Source: Croceicoccus marinus (GTDB taxonomy: Bacteria > Pseudomonadota > Alphaproteobacteria > Sphingomonadales > Sphingomonadaceae). From it: DNA of 64,000 nucleotides. Position numbers and translations under genes: made by a program. The notes under the pieces were generated by a model. It made no database searches, was not told the origin of the DNA, and saw only the letters and a program-made list of their open reading frames with translations. Below, one piece after another: positions 1-8,218 of this stretch. How positions within the stretch are numbered: position 1 is the stretch's first letter; every line of letters starts with the position of its first letter. The stretch is taken from assembly GCF_001661675.2 (NCBI RefSeq), contig NZ_CP019602.1:638501-702500 (forward strand). The letters run 5' to 3'.

Positions 1-328
1 CGCGCATGCGGCGGTGGCCGAAATCCTCCAGCAGGACCAGGCCCTGCCCGGCGTCCTCGGCCAGGATCGCGGGGGCGCGAAAGCCGTGGTCGGCCAGGTA
101 ATGCGCGGCCTTCAGGAACGGACCCGGATCCTCGTGCGGCGGGGGCGCGTCCATCAGCATCGCGCTTTCGCCTTTCCCGCTTCCTGACGAACGCACCACG
201 CGGAAATAGCGGCGGAACGAGGCATCGCCCGGCAGCGCGTGGATGTCCCCGTCGCCCCAGCCGGCCGCGTCGAGGAACGCGCGGGCATGGGGAGGGAAGG
301 GACGGGATGCGGAAGCGGGCGTGTTCAT
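1..328 (-). CDS. Aminoglycoside phosphotransferase-fold sugar kinase (AmgK-like), C-terminus outside window
   Basis: Partial gene running off the left edge; about 109 N-terminal residues are present. Reading from the ATG at 328, the protein has the family's opening pattern: GDASFRRYFRV near residue 40, MLMDAPP with a following EDPGPFL, and a GLVLLEDFG strand near the edge. These belong to the N-lobe of the aminoglycoside phosphotransferase fold. The ATG overlaps the tsaE stop as ATGA, so translation is coupled. In alphaproteobacteria the gene after tsaE is usually an AmgK-type anomeric N-acetylmuramate/N-acetylglucosamine kinase of cell-wall recycling. That role is inferred from context, because the catalytic loop lies outside the window. 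Confidence 0.85.
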   Translation of the reverse strand, partial: MNTPASASRPFPPHARAFLDAAGWGDGDIHALPGDASFRRYFRVVRSSGSGKGESAMLMDAPPPHEDPGPFLKAAHYLADHGFRAPAILAEDAGQGLVLLEDFGHRRMR

Positions 329-792
329 CCCCAGCGCTCTAGCCAATCGTGCCCCGCGCGGGCAATGGCGATCCGGCAGTCACCCGATGTTTCGATGTGG
401 ATTGCGAGACAGGCGGGGTCATGCGCGAAGCCGCCCGCCATTTCCGGCCACTCGGCGATCAGCGCGGCGTCCTGCAGATAATCGTCGAGGCCCAGCTCTT
501 CCGCCTCTGCCGGATCCTCCAGCCGGTAGAAATCGGCATGCACCAAAGGCAGCGCCACGCCGGACCCATCGGGGGCCGGATCATATGTCTGGATGATCGC
601 GAAGGTCGGGCTGGGCACTTCGCCTGCATGCCCCAGCGCGGCGATGATCGCGCGGGCCAGAGTGGTCTTGCCCGCGCCCAGCCCGCCGCTCAGCGCGACG
701 ACATCGCCCGCGCGCAGCAGCCCCGCGATTCGCGTGCCCAGCGCCTGCGTCGCGGCAAGGTCGGGCAAGGGATGGCGGGTCTCGCTGCTCAT
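325..792 (-). CDS. tsaE: tRNA threonylcarbamoyladenosine biosynthesis ATPase TsaE
   Basis: Cytoplasmic ATPase that works with TsaB and TsaD to put the threonylcarbamoyl group on A37 of ANN-decoding tRNAs. The 155-residue length is typical. The Walker A motif GGLGAGKTT lies at residues 36-44, SPTF is near 61-64, the family motif HADFYRL is near 85-91, and IAEWPE is near 112-117. It starts 9 bp after the divL-like stop and its own stop overlaps the next start (ATGA). The three genes therefore look like one transcript. Confidence 0.96.
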   Translation of the reverse strand: MSSETRHPLPDLAATQALGTRIAGLLRAGDVVALSGGLGAGKTTLARAIIAALGHAGEVPSPTFAIIQTYDPAPDGSGVALPLVHADFYRLEDPAEAEELGLDDYLQDAALIAEWPEMAGGFAHDPACLAIHIETSGDCRIAIARAGHDWLERWG

Positions 793-801
793 CGCCGGGC
801 C

Positions 802-3126
802 TCAGGGCAGCACGACGGTCACGACCACGCGCCCGCGCGCATCCTGCGCATGGTCGAGCGAACCCTTGTGCGCCTCGATCAGCTCGCGCGCCAGCGGCAG
901 GTTCAGCCCCGCGCTGGTGTCGGCGCTGCCCGACACGCCTTCCTGCGCGTTGTCGTGGGTTATGGTGATCGCCACCCCGTCGCGGCGGCGGCGCAGGTCC
1001 ATGTTGATCCGCCCCCCGCGCGGCGAGGAGGCGATGGCATTGTCGATCAGATTGCCGATCGCGCGGGCCAGTTGCCGCTCGTCCCCGCTGACCAGTCCGG
1101 ACGTGCGGTCGCCGCGCAGGTTGAAGGTGATGTCCGCCTGCTCGATCGCCTGCGAGCGGTCCTGCACCAGCCCGGTGACCAGCGGCATCAGCTCGACGTC
1201 CTCCTCGGCCATCGGCATCAGCCCCGCCTCGCTCTGCGTCAGGTCGAGCACCGCCTCGATCTGCTGCGACAGGCGCGCGGTGGAATCGAGGATCGCGGTG
1301 ACATATTCGCGGCCCGTCTCCGTCATCTCGCCCGCCACGCCGGCGCGCAGCATCTCGGCAAAGCCGGTGATCGAGGTGAGCGGGGTGCGGAACTCGTAGC
1401 TCATGTTGGCAAGGAAGCGGGTCTTGACCGCATCGGCCTCGACCAGCGCCTCGTTGCGCTCGATCAGCGCGGCCTCGGCCTTTTGCGCGTCGGTGATGTC
1501 GAGGCTGGTCAGCATGCCGTTGCCGTCGGGCAGCGGCACGCCCGCCAGCGCCAGCGTGCGCCCGTCGGCCAGCGTGACCCTGCCGGTGGTCTGCTCGCGC
1601 TGCAGGGTCGCCGCCTCGACCAGCAGGCGGATGCGGCGGGTGTCGGCGCGGTCGCGCAGCAGCGGGGCCATGCCTTCCAGCAGCGCGTCGATATGCGGGT
1701 GGCCCGCCAGCACTTCCTCGCGCAGGTTCCATTCGGCGGCGAAGCGGCGGTTCCAGATCTGCAGCCGCCCGTCAGGGGCCAGCACCACCAGCCCCTCGAA
1801 CAGATTGTCGAAGGTCGCGGTGCGGGTCCGCAGCAGCGTGTCGCGCGCGCTGGCCAGCTTCAGCTGCTCGGTCCGGTCCTCGAAGATCATGACCAGCCCG
1901 CCGTCGGGCATGGGCTGGGCGACGACGCGCAGATGGGTGCCGTCGGCCAGCACCCATTCCTCGTCCTTGACGTCGTTGGCGGTGAACCAGCCCTCGCGCT
2001 CGGCGCGCCAGGCGGGAAAGTCGCGCACCTCGGGCAGGCGGCCGGCATTGCGCATCATGTCGAAGATGCGGCCCACGGGCAGCGCTTCCTGGCCGATATT
2101 GGGGGGCAGGCGGAAGATGCGCTGCATCGGCAGGTTGGTAAAGACCAGCTGGCGGGCATGGTCGAACTGGGCGACGCCGCTGCTCATCTGGTCGAGCAAT
2201 GCGCGCTGCGCGTTGCGGAACGCGCGATATTCGCGCTCCAGCAGCTGCAGGTCCTCGACATCGACGGCATAGCCCGCGACGCCTTCGTTCCCCACCGGCA
2301 GGTCGGACACGCGAAAGGCGCGGCGCTCGCCGTCGATGGTGATCATGGCCTGCCGCTCGACCGCCTGCTGCGAGGCCTTGGCCTGCTCGGCCACTTCGGT
2401 CGCGGTCATGCCGCCGACCGTCTCGACCAGCTCGATCCCGCCCGACACGACATCCTCGGCGCTGTCGGCGCCGACCGCGGCGACATAGGCCGAATTGACC
2501 AGCCGCAGCCGCCCGTCGGTATCGCGGAACCACATCGGCACGGGCGCCGCCTCGATCAGGCCGACCAGCGCGTGGAAATCGTGGCGCGACCGCTCGGCCT
2601 CGGCCGACAGGCGGGCGATCTCCTCGGCGCTGTCGCTGGCGTCGGATACCCACAGCATGACGGCGCCGCCGCCCGCGACCTGTGGGTCGGCCAGATGCCC
2701 GATCACCGACAGCGCGTGATTGGCGCCGCCGGGATGCAGCATCATGCGCAGCGGCGCGGCGGACGAGCGGGTCTTCTCAACCGCGTCCCACAGCGCCTCG
2801 GCCTCCTCGACCGGCAGGCCCGATTCGGGGCCAGCCAACCCGTGAAGATGCTGCGGCAGGCTCGAGCAGCCGAACCACGCCGCCAGCCGCTCCGACGCCT
2901 CGATCCTGCCGTTGGAGCGGACCAGCAGGGGAAGGGCGGGCGATTCGTCGATCATGCGCGACAGGCGCAGATTGGCGCGGCGGTCGCGGCGCGCGCGGCG
3001 CAGCTTGCGGCGCGACACGACCAGCGCCAGGCCCGCCGCCGCGGTCCACGCCGCCAGCAGCAGCCCGATCAGCAGCAGGGCAGGCAGCCCCAGCGTAAAC
3101 CCCTCTGCGGCGGTGCTTGAATCCAT
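802..3126 (-). CDS. divL: DivL-like PAS-domain pseudo-histidine kinase with tyrosine at the phosphoacceptor position
   Basis: A 774-residue membrane-anchored sensor. It has one transmembrane segment (about 14-37), several PAS-like regions (about 55-160, 185-290, 300-420, 435-545), a dimerisation helix (about 555-630) and an ATPase-like domain (about 650-774). The H-box reads NMSYEFRTPL, so Tyr577 replaces the phosphorylatable His. This is the hallmark of Caulobacter DivL, the cell-cycle regulator that controls CckA and CtrA. The N-box is recognisable (RAIGNLIDNAIAS, about 688-700), but the G1 box is degenerate (THDNAQEG instead of DxGxG). The upstream position relative to tsaE fits alphaproteobacterial divL loci. 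The CckA-regulating role is inferred by homology. Confidence 0.87.
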   Translation of the reverse strand: MDSSTAAEGFTLGLPALLLIGLLLAAWTAAAGLALVVSRRKLRRARRDRRANLRLSRMIDESPALPLLVRSNGRIEASERLAAWFGCSSLPQHLHGLAGPESGLPVEEAEALWDAVEKTRSSAAPLRMMLHPGGANHALSVIGHLADPQVAGGGAVMLWVSDASDSAEEIARLSAEAERSRHDFHALVGLIEAAPVPMWFRDTDGRLRLVNSAYVAAVGADSAEDVVSGGIELVETVGGMTATEVAEQAKASQQAVERQAMITIDGERRAFRVSDLPVGNEGVAGYAVDVEDLQLLEREYRAFRNAQRALLDQMSSGVAQFDHARQLVFTNLPMQRIFRLPPNIGQEALPVGRIFDMMRNAGRLPEVRDFPAWRAEREGWFTANDVKDEEWVLADGTHLRVVAQPMPDGGLVMIFEDRTEQLKLASARDTLLRTRTATFDNLFEGLVVLAPDGRLQIWNRRFAAEWNLREEVLAGHPHIDALLEGMAPLLRDRADTRRIRLLVEAATLQREQTTGRVTLADGRTLALAGVPLPDGNGMLTSLDITDAQKAEAALIERNEALVEADAVKTRFLANMSYEFRTPLTSITGFAEMLRAGVAGEMTETGREYVTAILDSTARLSQQIEAVLDLTQSEAGLMPMAEEDVELMPLVTGLVQDRSQAIEQADITFNLRGDRTSGLVSGDERQLARAIGNLIDNAIASSPRGGRINMDLRRRRDGVAITITHDNAQEGVSGSADTSAGLNLPLARELIEAHKGSLDHAQDARGRVVVTVVLP

Positions 3127-3938
3127 GCAGCAGCGCTAGGCGAGAGAAGGCGCAAGGGCAATCGCCTTGAGGGAGCGCGTGCGCGGCGGCGCGGCGCGTC
3201 GGGGCAGGGCGGCAGGGCGGCGCGTCGGGGCAGGGCGGCGGCGCGGCGCGGCGCGGCGCGGCAGGGCGGCGCGGCGGGGCGGGGCACGCGGAAGGCTGGC
3301 GGTTCGAAGCGCGGCTGCGGCCGATCCGCAATGCAACTATCTGGAAGGTTACGGACACTTGATCTTGCTGGTCCAGTTCAACACAGGAAGGCCGACGGGA
3401 GATGGATCGTGGCTGCTGCCCGCCGACCGGGAAGCCACCCGCAAACCGCCGTTCGACGGACCCCGCCGGGGCCGATCGGCTGGTCGCACCAGCCGCGCCC
3501 GGCATGGCCATCGGCCTCGCCCTGATGGCGCCCGCCTGCCTGACGCTGCTGCGCGGCGCGCGCGCTGCCCGCTGCCGTTCGCAGGCGCGGGCCTATATGT
3601 AGATGGTCTGTTCGGACCGCGCCCAGCCGCTGCCGAACCCGCGACTCCGCGATCGGGCAAGCGTCCCGCTGGTCGCCCGAGGCGAAACGCTGGCCTGATC
3701 TGGGCCTGATGCCAGATCGTTCCCGGCAAGACCGGTGAAGCCCTTGGAAATCGGGATTAGCCGCCGGCGTCTGCCTGGCGCATTCGGCTAGGATTTTGCT
3801 TTCTGTTGAATTGTCTCGCCGCGGGACAGTATCATCGCCGCAGCTCGCCTTCGCGTGGCCGCTTCGCGTCCATGTCGTGCGGGTTCGACTGATCGATTGT
3901 CACGGCGCCCCAGGCGCTTACACACGAGGCGGAACCGC
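3127..3938. other. Gene-free intergenic region (about 810 bp)
   Basis: Between the divL-like start and the pyruvyltransferase start I see no supportable gene. Open frames exist on both strands, but their products are Arg/Ala/Pro-rich low-complexity peptides with no family pattern. The first 180 bp contain a GC-only repetitive tract (see 3193-3238). The remainder has more mixed composition and should contain the promoters for the two divergent flanking genes. No convincing RNA gene was recognised. Confidence 0.6.
3193..3238. repeat. GC-rich direct repeat, 26-bp period
   Basis: The 20-mer GGCGCGTCGGGGCAGGGCGG occurs exactly at 3193-3212 and again at 3219-3238. It sits inside a wider tract (about 3180-3295) built almost only of G and C with short GCGGC units. 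It is close to the divL-like promoter side, about 70-110 bp upstream of that start codon. Confidence 0.8.
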
Positions 3939-5108
3939 ATGAACATGATGAGCAGAAAGACGCCCGTACGCGGACGACAGAAGATCCGCGCGGCACGCCC
4001 CATGCGGGTCGGCATCCTGACCCTGCCGCTGCATATCAATTACGGCGGCATCATCCAGGCCGCCGCGCTCTATCGCATGATCGAGGATATGGGCCACCAG
4101 CCCGTCTTCCTCGACAAGAAGCCCAAGAGGTCGCTGCCGCACCGGCTGACCAAGCGGCTGCTGGCGTCGATCCCCGGCCAGAACATCGGCAATGTGCGCG
4201 AGGCGGTGCGCAACATGAACGTGCACAAGCCCTTCGTGCGCCGCTTCCTTCCCAATGCCACCCGCCCGCTTCTGACCGGCACCGACCTTTCGGCCGCGGT
4301 CAAGCGGCGCAAGCTGGACGCTGTGGTGGTGGGCAGCGACCAGGTATGGCGCCCGCATTACCACCAGGACGACCAGGCGCTGGTCTATTTCCTCGACTTC
4401 GTCGAGCCCGAGGTGACCGCGCGCATCGCCTATGCCGCCTCGTTCGGGAAGCCGACGTGGGAGTATGAGGACATCGCCAAGCCCGCGGGCGAGCTGCTGA
4501 ACGATTTCGCCCATGTCTCGGTACGCGAGAATTCCGCCGTCGACATCTGCGCCGAGGCGTTCGGCGTCGCTGATTGCGAGGTCGTGCTGGACCCGACGCT
4601 GGCCGTCGACCCCGCGTTCTACGAGGAAGTCGCCGCCGAAGCGTCGGACCTTGACTGCAAGGACGGCGAGTTCGTGTTCGAATATGTGCTGGACCGCGAC
4701 AGGATCGAGCCGGGCATCGCCGGGCGGCTGGCGGACAACATGCCCGACCTGTCGCATGCCCGCGCGATCCACCCCGAACTGCCCGGCGACGCCGATACGC
4801 TGCCCGACTGGATGGCGCATTTCCGACATGCCGGCTGCGTGCTGACCGACAGCTTCCACGGCACGGTGTTCTGCATCCTGAACCGCCGCAATTTCATCAC
4901 CATCGTCAACCCCAAGCGCGGGGCCGACCGGTTCCATACGCTGCTGGGCGCGCTGGGCCTGGAAGGGCGGATGGTGAAGCAGCTGGACGATGCGACCGCG
5001 CGGCGCCTGCTGGCGCAGCCGATCGATTACGATGCGGTCCATGCGCGGCTGAACCTGCTGCGCCGCAGTTCGCGCGATTTCCTTCAGGGCGCGCTGGACG
5101 CCGCCTGA
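3939..5108 (+). CDS. Polysaccharide pyruvyl transferase family protein
   Basis: A 389-residue protein of the PS_pyruv_trans family, a GT-B-like fold that transfers pyruvate ketals from PEP to sugars of exopolysaccharides or cell-wall polymers. The N-terminal segment VGILTLPLHINYGGIIQ (about 22-38) and the middle motif VVVGSDQVWRP match the family. So does the C-terminal VLTDSFHGTVFCILNRRNF, whose SFHG is the conserved family signature. The ATG at 3939 is chosen because GAGGCGGA lies 5-6 bases upstream; two in-frame ATGs follow at 3945 and 3948. No glycosyltransferase or export gene is nearby, so the acceptor polymer cannot be named. Confidence 0.85.
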   Translation: MNMMSRKTPVRGRQKIRAARPMRVGILTLPLHINYGGIIQAAALYRMIEDMGHQPVFLDKKPKRSLPHRLTKRLLASIPGQNIGNVREAVRNMNVHKPFVRRFLPNATRPLLTGTDLSAAVKRRKLDAVVVGSDQVWRPHYHQDDQALVYFLDFVEPEVTARIAYAASFGKPTWEYEDIAKPAGELLNDFAHVSVRENSAVDICAEAFGVADCEVVLDPTLAVDPAFYEEVAAEASDLDCKDGEFVFEYVLDRDRIEPGIAGRLADNMPDLSHARAIHPELPGDADTLPDWMAHFRHAGCVLTDSFHGTVFCILNRRNFITIVNPKRGADRFHTLLGALGLEGRMVKQLDDATARRLLAQPIDYDAVHARLNLLRRSSRDFLQGALDAA

Positions 5109-5167
5109 ACCCTGTCAATTCTTGATGGCCGCGCCCGGCTGCCGCCTGGCAACCGGGCGCGCGCCGA

Positions 5168-6577
5168 TCAATAGCGGTAATGTTCGGGCTTGAACGGCCC
5201 TTCGACCGGCACGCCGATGTAATCGGCCTGGCGCTTCGACAGCGTCGTCAGCTTCACGCCCAGCTTGTCGAGGTGCAGCGCGGCGACCTTCTCGTCCAGG
5301 TGCTTGGGCAGGATGTGGACGGCGTTGTCGTACTGGTCGGCCTTGGTGAACAGCTCGATCTGCGCCAGCGTCTGGTTGGTGAAGCTGGACGACATGACGA
5401 AGCTGGGGTGGCCCGTGGCGCAGCCCAGGTTCACCAGCCGGCCCTTGGCCAGCACGATGATCTGCTTGCCGTCCGGGAAAGTGACCAGGTCGGTGCCCGG
5501 CTTCACTTCCTTCCACTCGTAATTGTCGAGCGCGCTGATCTGGATCTCGCTATCGAAGTGGCCGATGTTGCACACGATCGCCATGTTCTTCATGGCTTCC
5601 ATGTGCGCGCCGGTGATCACGCCTTCGTTGCCGGTGGCGGTCACGAAGATGTCGCAGCGCTTCACCGCCTCGTCCATGGTGACGACTTCATAGCCTTCCA
5701 TCGCGGCCTGCAGCGCGCAGATCGGATCGATCTCGGTCACCAGCACGCGCGCGCCGCCGTTGCGCAGCGAATCCGCGCTGCCCTTGCCGACGTCGCCAAA
5801 GCCCGCGACGCACGCGACCTTGCCGGCCAGCATCACGTCGGTTGCGCGGCGGATCGCGTCGACCAGCGATTCCTTGCAGCCATAGAGATTGTCGAACTTC
5901 GACTTCGTCACGCTGTCGTTCACATTGATCGCGGGGAAGGGCAGCTTGCCCGCCTTGGCGATGTGATACAGGCGGTGGACGCCGGTGGTCGTCTCTTCCG
6001 ACACGCCCTTGATGGCCTTGACCGTCTCGGTCAGATAGCCGGGCTTCTTCGCGATGAACGCCTTCAGCGCGCGCTGCATCTCGATCTCTTCGGCGTTCTC
6101 GGGATCGGGCATGGTCTCGCCCGCTTCCATCCGCGCGCCCCACAGCGCGAACATGGTGGCATCGCCGCCATCGTCGAGGATCATGTTGCAGGTTTCACCA
6201 TTGCCCGCATCCCAGTCGAAGATGCGGCCGACATAGTCCCAGTAATCGGCCAGGCTCTCGCCCTTGACCGCGAACACGGGAATGCCCTGCTCCGCAATGG
6301 CGGCGGCGGCGTGGTCCTGCGTCGAATAGATGTTGCAGGTCGCCCAGCGAACCTCTGCGCCCAGCGCGGTCAGCGTCTCGATCAGCACGGCGGTCTGGAT
6401 CGTCATGTGCAGCGATCCGGTGATGCGCGCGCCCTTCAGCGGCTGCGACGCGCCATATTCCTCGCGCAGGGCCATCAGGCCTGGCATCTCGGTTTCGGCG
6501 ATGGCGATCTCGTCCCGGCCATATTCGGCCAGCGAGAGATCGGCGATGACATAATCCTTTTCAGCGACACTGGCCAC
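5168..6577 (-). CDS. ahcY: Adenosylhomocysteinase (S-adenosylhomocysteine hydrolase)
   Basis: NAD-dependent cytosolic enzyme that splits S-adenosylhomocysteine into homocysteine and adenosine, clearing the product inhibitor of methyltransferases. Visible landmarks are the [13 protein letters not shown] substrate segment, the Rossmann motif [14 protein letters not shown] and the C-terminal KPEHYRY. A GTG at 6577 is taken as the start: CAGGAG lies 8 bases upstream and the protein then begins [15 protein letters not shown], giving the usual 469 residues. A longer TTG-started frame exists without a ribosome-binding site. An ATATAAAG palindrome lies about 105 bp upstream and is a likely operator. 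Confidence 0.97.
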   Translation of the reverse strand: MASVAEKDYVIADLSLAEYGRDEIAIAETEMPGLMALREEYGASQPLKGARITGSLHMTIQTAVLIETLTALGAEVRWATCNIYSTQDHAAAAIAEQGIPVFAVKGESLADYWDYVGRIFDWDAGNGETCNMILDDGGDATMFALWGARMEAGETMPDPENAEEIEMQRALKAFIAKKPGYLTETVKAIKGVSEETTTGVHRLYHIAKAGKLPFPAINVNDSVTKSKFDNLYGCKESLVDAIRRATDVMLAGKVACVAGFGDVGKGSADSLRNGGARVLVTEIDPICALQAAMEGYEVVTMDEAVKRCDIFVTATGNEGVITGAHMEAMKNMAIVCNIGHFDSEIQISALDNYEWKEVKPGTDLVTFPDGKQIIVLAKGRLVNLGCATGHPSFVMSSSFTNQTLAQIELFTKADQYDNAVHILPKHLDEKVAALHLDKLGVKLTTLSKRQADYIGVPVEGPFKPEHYRY

Positions 6578-6681
6578 GGCGGGTGCTCCTGCTATTCGGC
6601 TTGGGTTCTTCAAACGGGTCGGCGGGCGCGAAGCCGCGCCTTTGCTGCGCCCGCTCTACAGGCCCAGCCGCGCCAGGGCAA

Positions 6682-6701
6682 ATATAAAGCTTTCTTTATA
6701 T
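6682..6701. promoter_or_regulatory. Palindromic operator candidate upstream of ahcY (SahR/SamR-type)
   Basis: Perfect inverted repeat ATATAAAG-N4-CTTTATAT with arms at 6682-6689 and 6694-6701, AT-rich in a GC-rich setting and about 105 bp upstream of the ahcY start. From memory, ArsR-family methionine-cycle regulators (SahR/SamR) of Proteobacteria recognise AT-rich palindromes of this ATATAAAG/CTTTATAT kind. The palindrome is seen directly; the regulator assignment is inference. Confidence 0.6.
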
Positions 6702-6750
6702 CGCCTGCGCCCGCTGCCTCTTGCAGGGACAGCAAACAGCTCGCACGACA

Positions 6751-6782
6751 AGAGGCCGGAGGTCCCCACCCCCGGCCTCTTT
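6751..6782 (-). terminator. Terminator-like hairpin between the secreted-protein gene and ahcY
   Basis: Perfect 9-bp stem, AGAGGCCGG at 6751-6759 pairing with CCGGCCTCT at 6772-6780, with a 12-base loop. It lies about 75 bp downstream of the stop of the minus-strand gene at 6857-7327. No long T-tract follows on the minus strand (TTG only), so termination may be weak. The better T-run (TTT) is on the plus side. Confidence 0.45.
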
Positions 6783-6856
6783 CGCGGAAAGGCGCCGAAT
6801 GGCTGGCCCCTTTCCTCGCGCGCCCCGCCATGCGGGGAATTCCGGAAAATCGCGTG

Positions 6857-7327
6857 TCAGTCGACCATGGCGAATTGCGCGGGCCGGGCGGGCGACAGCA
6901 GGTGCTGTGCGGCCAGAACCACCTCGGCCTCGCCGCCATTGTCGGCCAGGTCGCGGGTCACCGCCTTCAGTTGGTCGCATTGCAGCCAGGGGTGGCCCAG
7001 CCCGTACCGGTTCGCCATGCCGGTGCTGATCTTGTCCATCTCGCGCCGGGCGCCGCGTTCGCCAAGGCGGGCGTGGCCCTGCTTCAGCGTCTGGTAGGCG
7101 GCCTTCATCATCACCACCCGTTTGGCGGCGAAATCCTTGTAGTCGGCCTGGAAATCGTCGGCGCCCTTGCGGCAGCGCAGCGATGTCACCATCAGCATGA
7201 TGTCCAGCTTGCGCAGGTTCTCGGCCTGCGCGATGTCGGCCGGCGTGGCTGCCAGTGCCGGTGCCGGCATGGCCGCCAGCATCGCGCTTGCCGCCGCGGC
7301 CGCGGCGAATGTCCTGAAAGTCCCCAT
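6857..7327 (-). CDS. Exported small protein of unknown function linked to ahcY
   Basis: 156 residues from the ATG at 7327. The N-terminus is a signal peptide: MGTFRTF, then an Ala-rich core ending PAPALA, with predicted cleavage before ATPAD. The mature part (about 130 residues) is helical and contains two cysteines (SLRCRKGADDF, WLQCDQ) that could form a disulfide, plus the pattern DFAAKRVVMMKAAYQ. I recognise no enzyme family; similar proteins are sometimes mislabelled as SAH hydrolase because of their neighbour. It is transcribed in the same direction as ahcY, about 280 bp upstream, and divergently from the peroxiredoxin gene. Confidence 0.75.
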   Translation of the reverse strand: MGTFRTFAAAAAASAMLAAMPAPALAATPADIAQAENLRKLDIMLMVTSLRCRKGADDFQADYKDFAAKRVVMMKAAYQTLKQGHARLGERGARREMDKISTGMANRYGLGHPWLQCDQLKAVTRDLADNGGEAEVVLAAQHLLSPARPAQFAMVD

Positions 7328-7533
7328 TTCGCGTATCCCCGTTTGCCCGGGCCGCCCCTTGGCCCTAGGCGCAGGATCGCGCGATTCCTTTACCGGATAT
7401 TGAAGCTCCGCGGTAAATCGATCTTTACCATCGCCAGTCGCCCCGCCAGCGCCTTGCACCTTGGGCGGCAGCACCTATGTCTCGCCCTGACGCGCGGAAA
7501 TGGCGCGGACACGGGAAAGAAGGACACACCACC

Positions 7534-8013
7534 ATGACCATCAAGCAGGGCGACAAGCTGCCCGACGTGACGCTGACCAAGACCACCCCCGACGGCCCGG
7601 AAAAGGTCCAGTCCGCCGATTATTTCGCCGGCAAGAAGATCGCCCTGTTCTCGGTTCCCGGCGCGTTCACGCCGACCTGTTCGGCCAAGCACCTGCCGGG
7701 CTTCGTCGACAAGGCGGACGAGCTGAAGTCGAAGGGCGTGGACGAGATCGCCTGCACCGCGGTCAACGATCCGTTCGTGATGCAGGCGTGGTGCGACCGC
7801 GACGGCAGCGAGTCGATCACCATGCTGGCCGACGGCAATGCCGATTTCGCCGAGGCGCTGGGCCTGACGATGGACGGTTCGGGCTTCGGCCTGGGCAAGC
7901 GCGGCCAGCGCTGGTCGATGATCGTGGACGACGGCACCGTCACCGAACTGAACGTCGAGGATCCCGGCGCGTTCGAGAAGTCGAGCGCCGAGCACATGCT
8001 GGGCCAGCTCTGA
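7534..8013 (+). CDS. Peroxiredoxin (Prx5/AhpC-TSA type)
   Basis: Thiol peroxidase of 159 residues that reduces H2O2 and organic hydroperoxides. The peroxidatic motif VPGAFTPTCS places the active Cys at residue 49; further cysteines at 74 and 87 are candidates for the resolving thiol. The length and the FTPTCS context fit the Prx5/PMP20 (redoxin) group rather than typical 2-Cys AhpC. The start at 7534 has AAGGA about 10 bases upstream; the frame is open further upstream but without family sequence. A strong terminator follows the stop. The gene is probably monocistronic. Confidence 0.93.
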   Translation: MTIKQGDKLPDVTLTKTTPDGPEKVQSADYFAGKKIALFSVPGAFTPTCSAKHLPGFVDKADELKSKGVDEIACTAVNDPFVMQAWCDRDGSESITMLADGNADFAEALGLTMDGSGFGLGKRGQRWSMIVDDGTVTELNVEDPGAFEKSSAEHMLGQL

Positions 8014-8036
8014 CCGGGCCTTGAGCAGTATTGAAG

Positions 8037-8076
8037 CGCGAAGGGGCGGCCGGTCATCCGGTCGCCCCTTTTCGCG
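8037..8076 (+). terminator. Rho-independent terminator after the peroxiredoxin gene
   Basis: Stem of 13 bp with one G-U pair: 8041-8053 (AAGGGGCGGCCGG) with 8058-8070 (CCGGTCGCCCCTT), loop TCAT, and the T-run TTTT at 8069-8072. It starts 28 bp after the peroxiredoxin stop. Confidence 0.85.
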
Positions 8077-8218
8077 TCCGGTCCGGGCCGAAAAGACGGG
8101 ACGCGGATCGTCCCGCCGCATAAAAATGACGATTGGCGGGAAACCGTCATCGCCCATTCGCATTTCTGTGGAACATGCCGTAGCAACATAGCGCCTTGCG
8201 GAGGTCCGGTCAGAAGCC

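Noticed and set aside
349..3120. Long open frame on the plus strand opposite the divL-like gene, similar in size to the gene itself
   Set aside because: The product is Arg/Gln/His-rich with no family pattern; antisense frames stay open because of high G+C codon bias. The minus-strand frame has clear PAS and kinase motifs.
3167..3729. Overlapping open frames on both strands in the gap before the pyruvyltransferase
   Set aside because: Low-complexity Arg/Ala/Pro products, partly made by the GC repeat; no start signals.
6578..6856. SAM/SAH riboswitch before ahcY
   Set aside because: I could not fit a recognised riboswitch core; the visible element is a DNA palindrome better explained as a repressor operator.
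5180..7537. 785-codon plus-strand frame across ahcY
   Set aside because: Entirely explained as the antisense shadow of ahcY and the adjacent exported-protein gene; no start signal and no domain.
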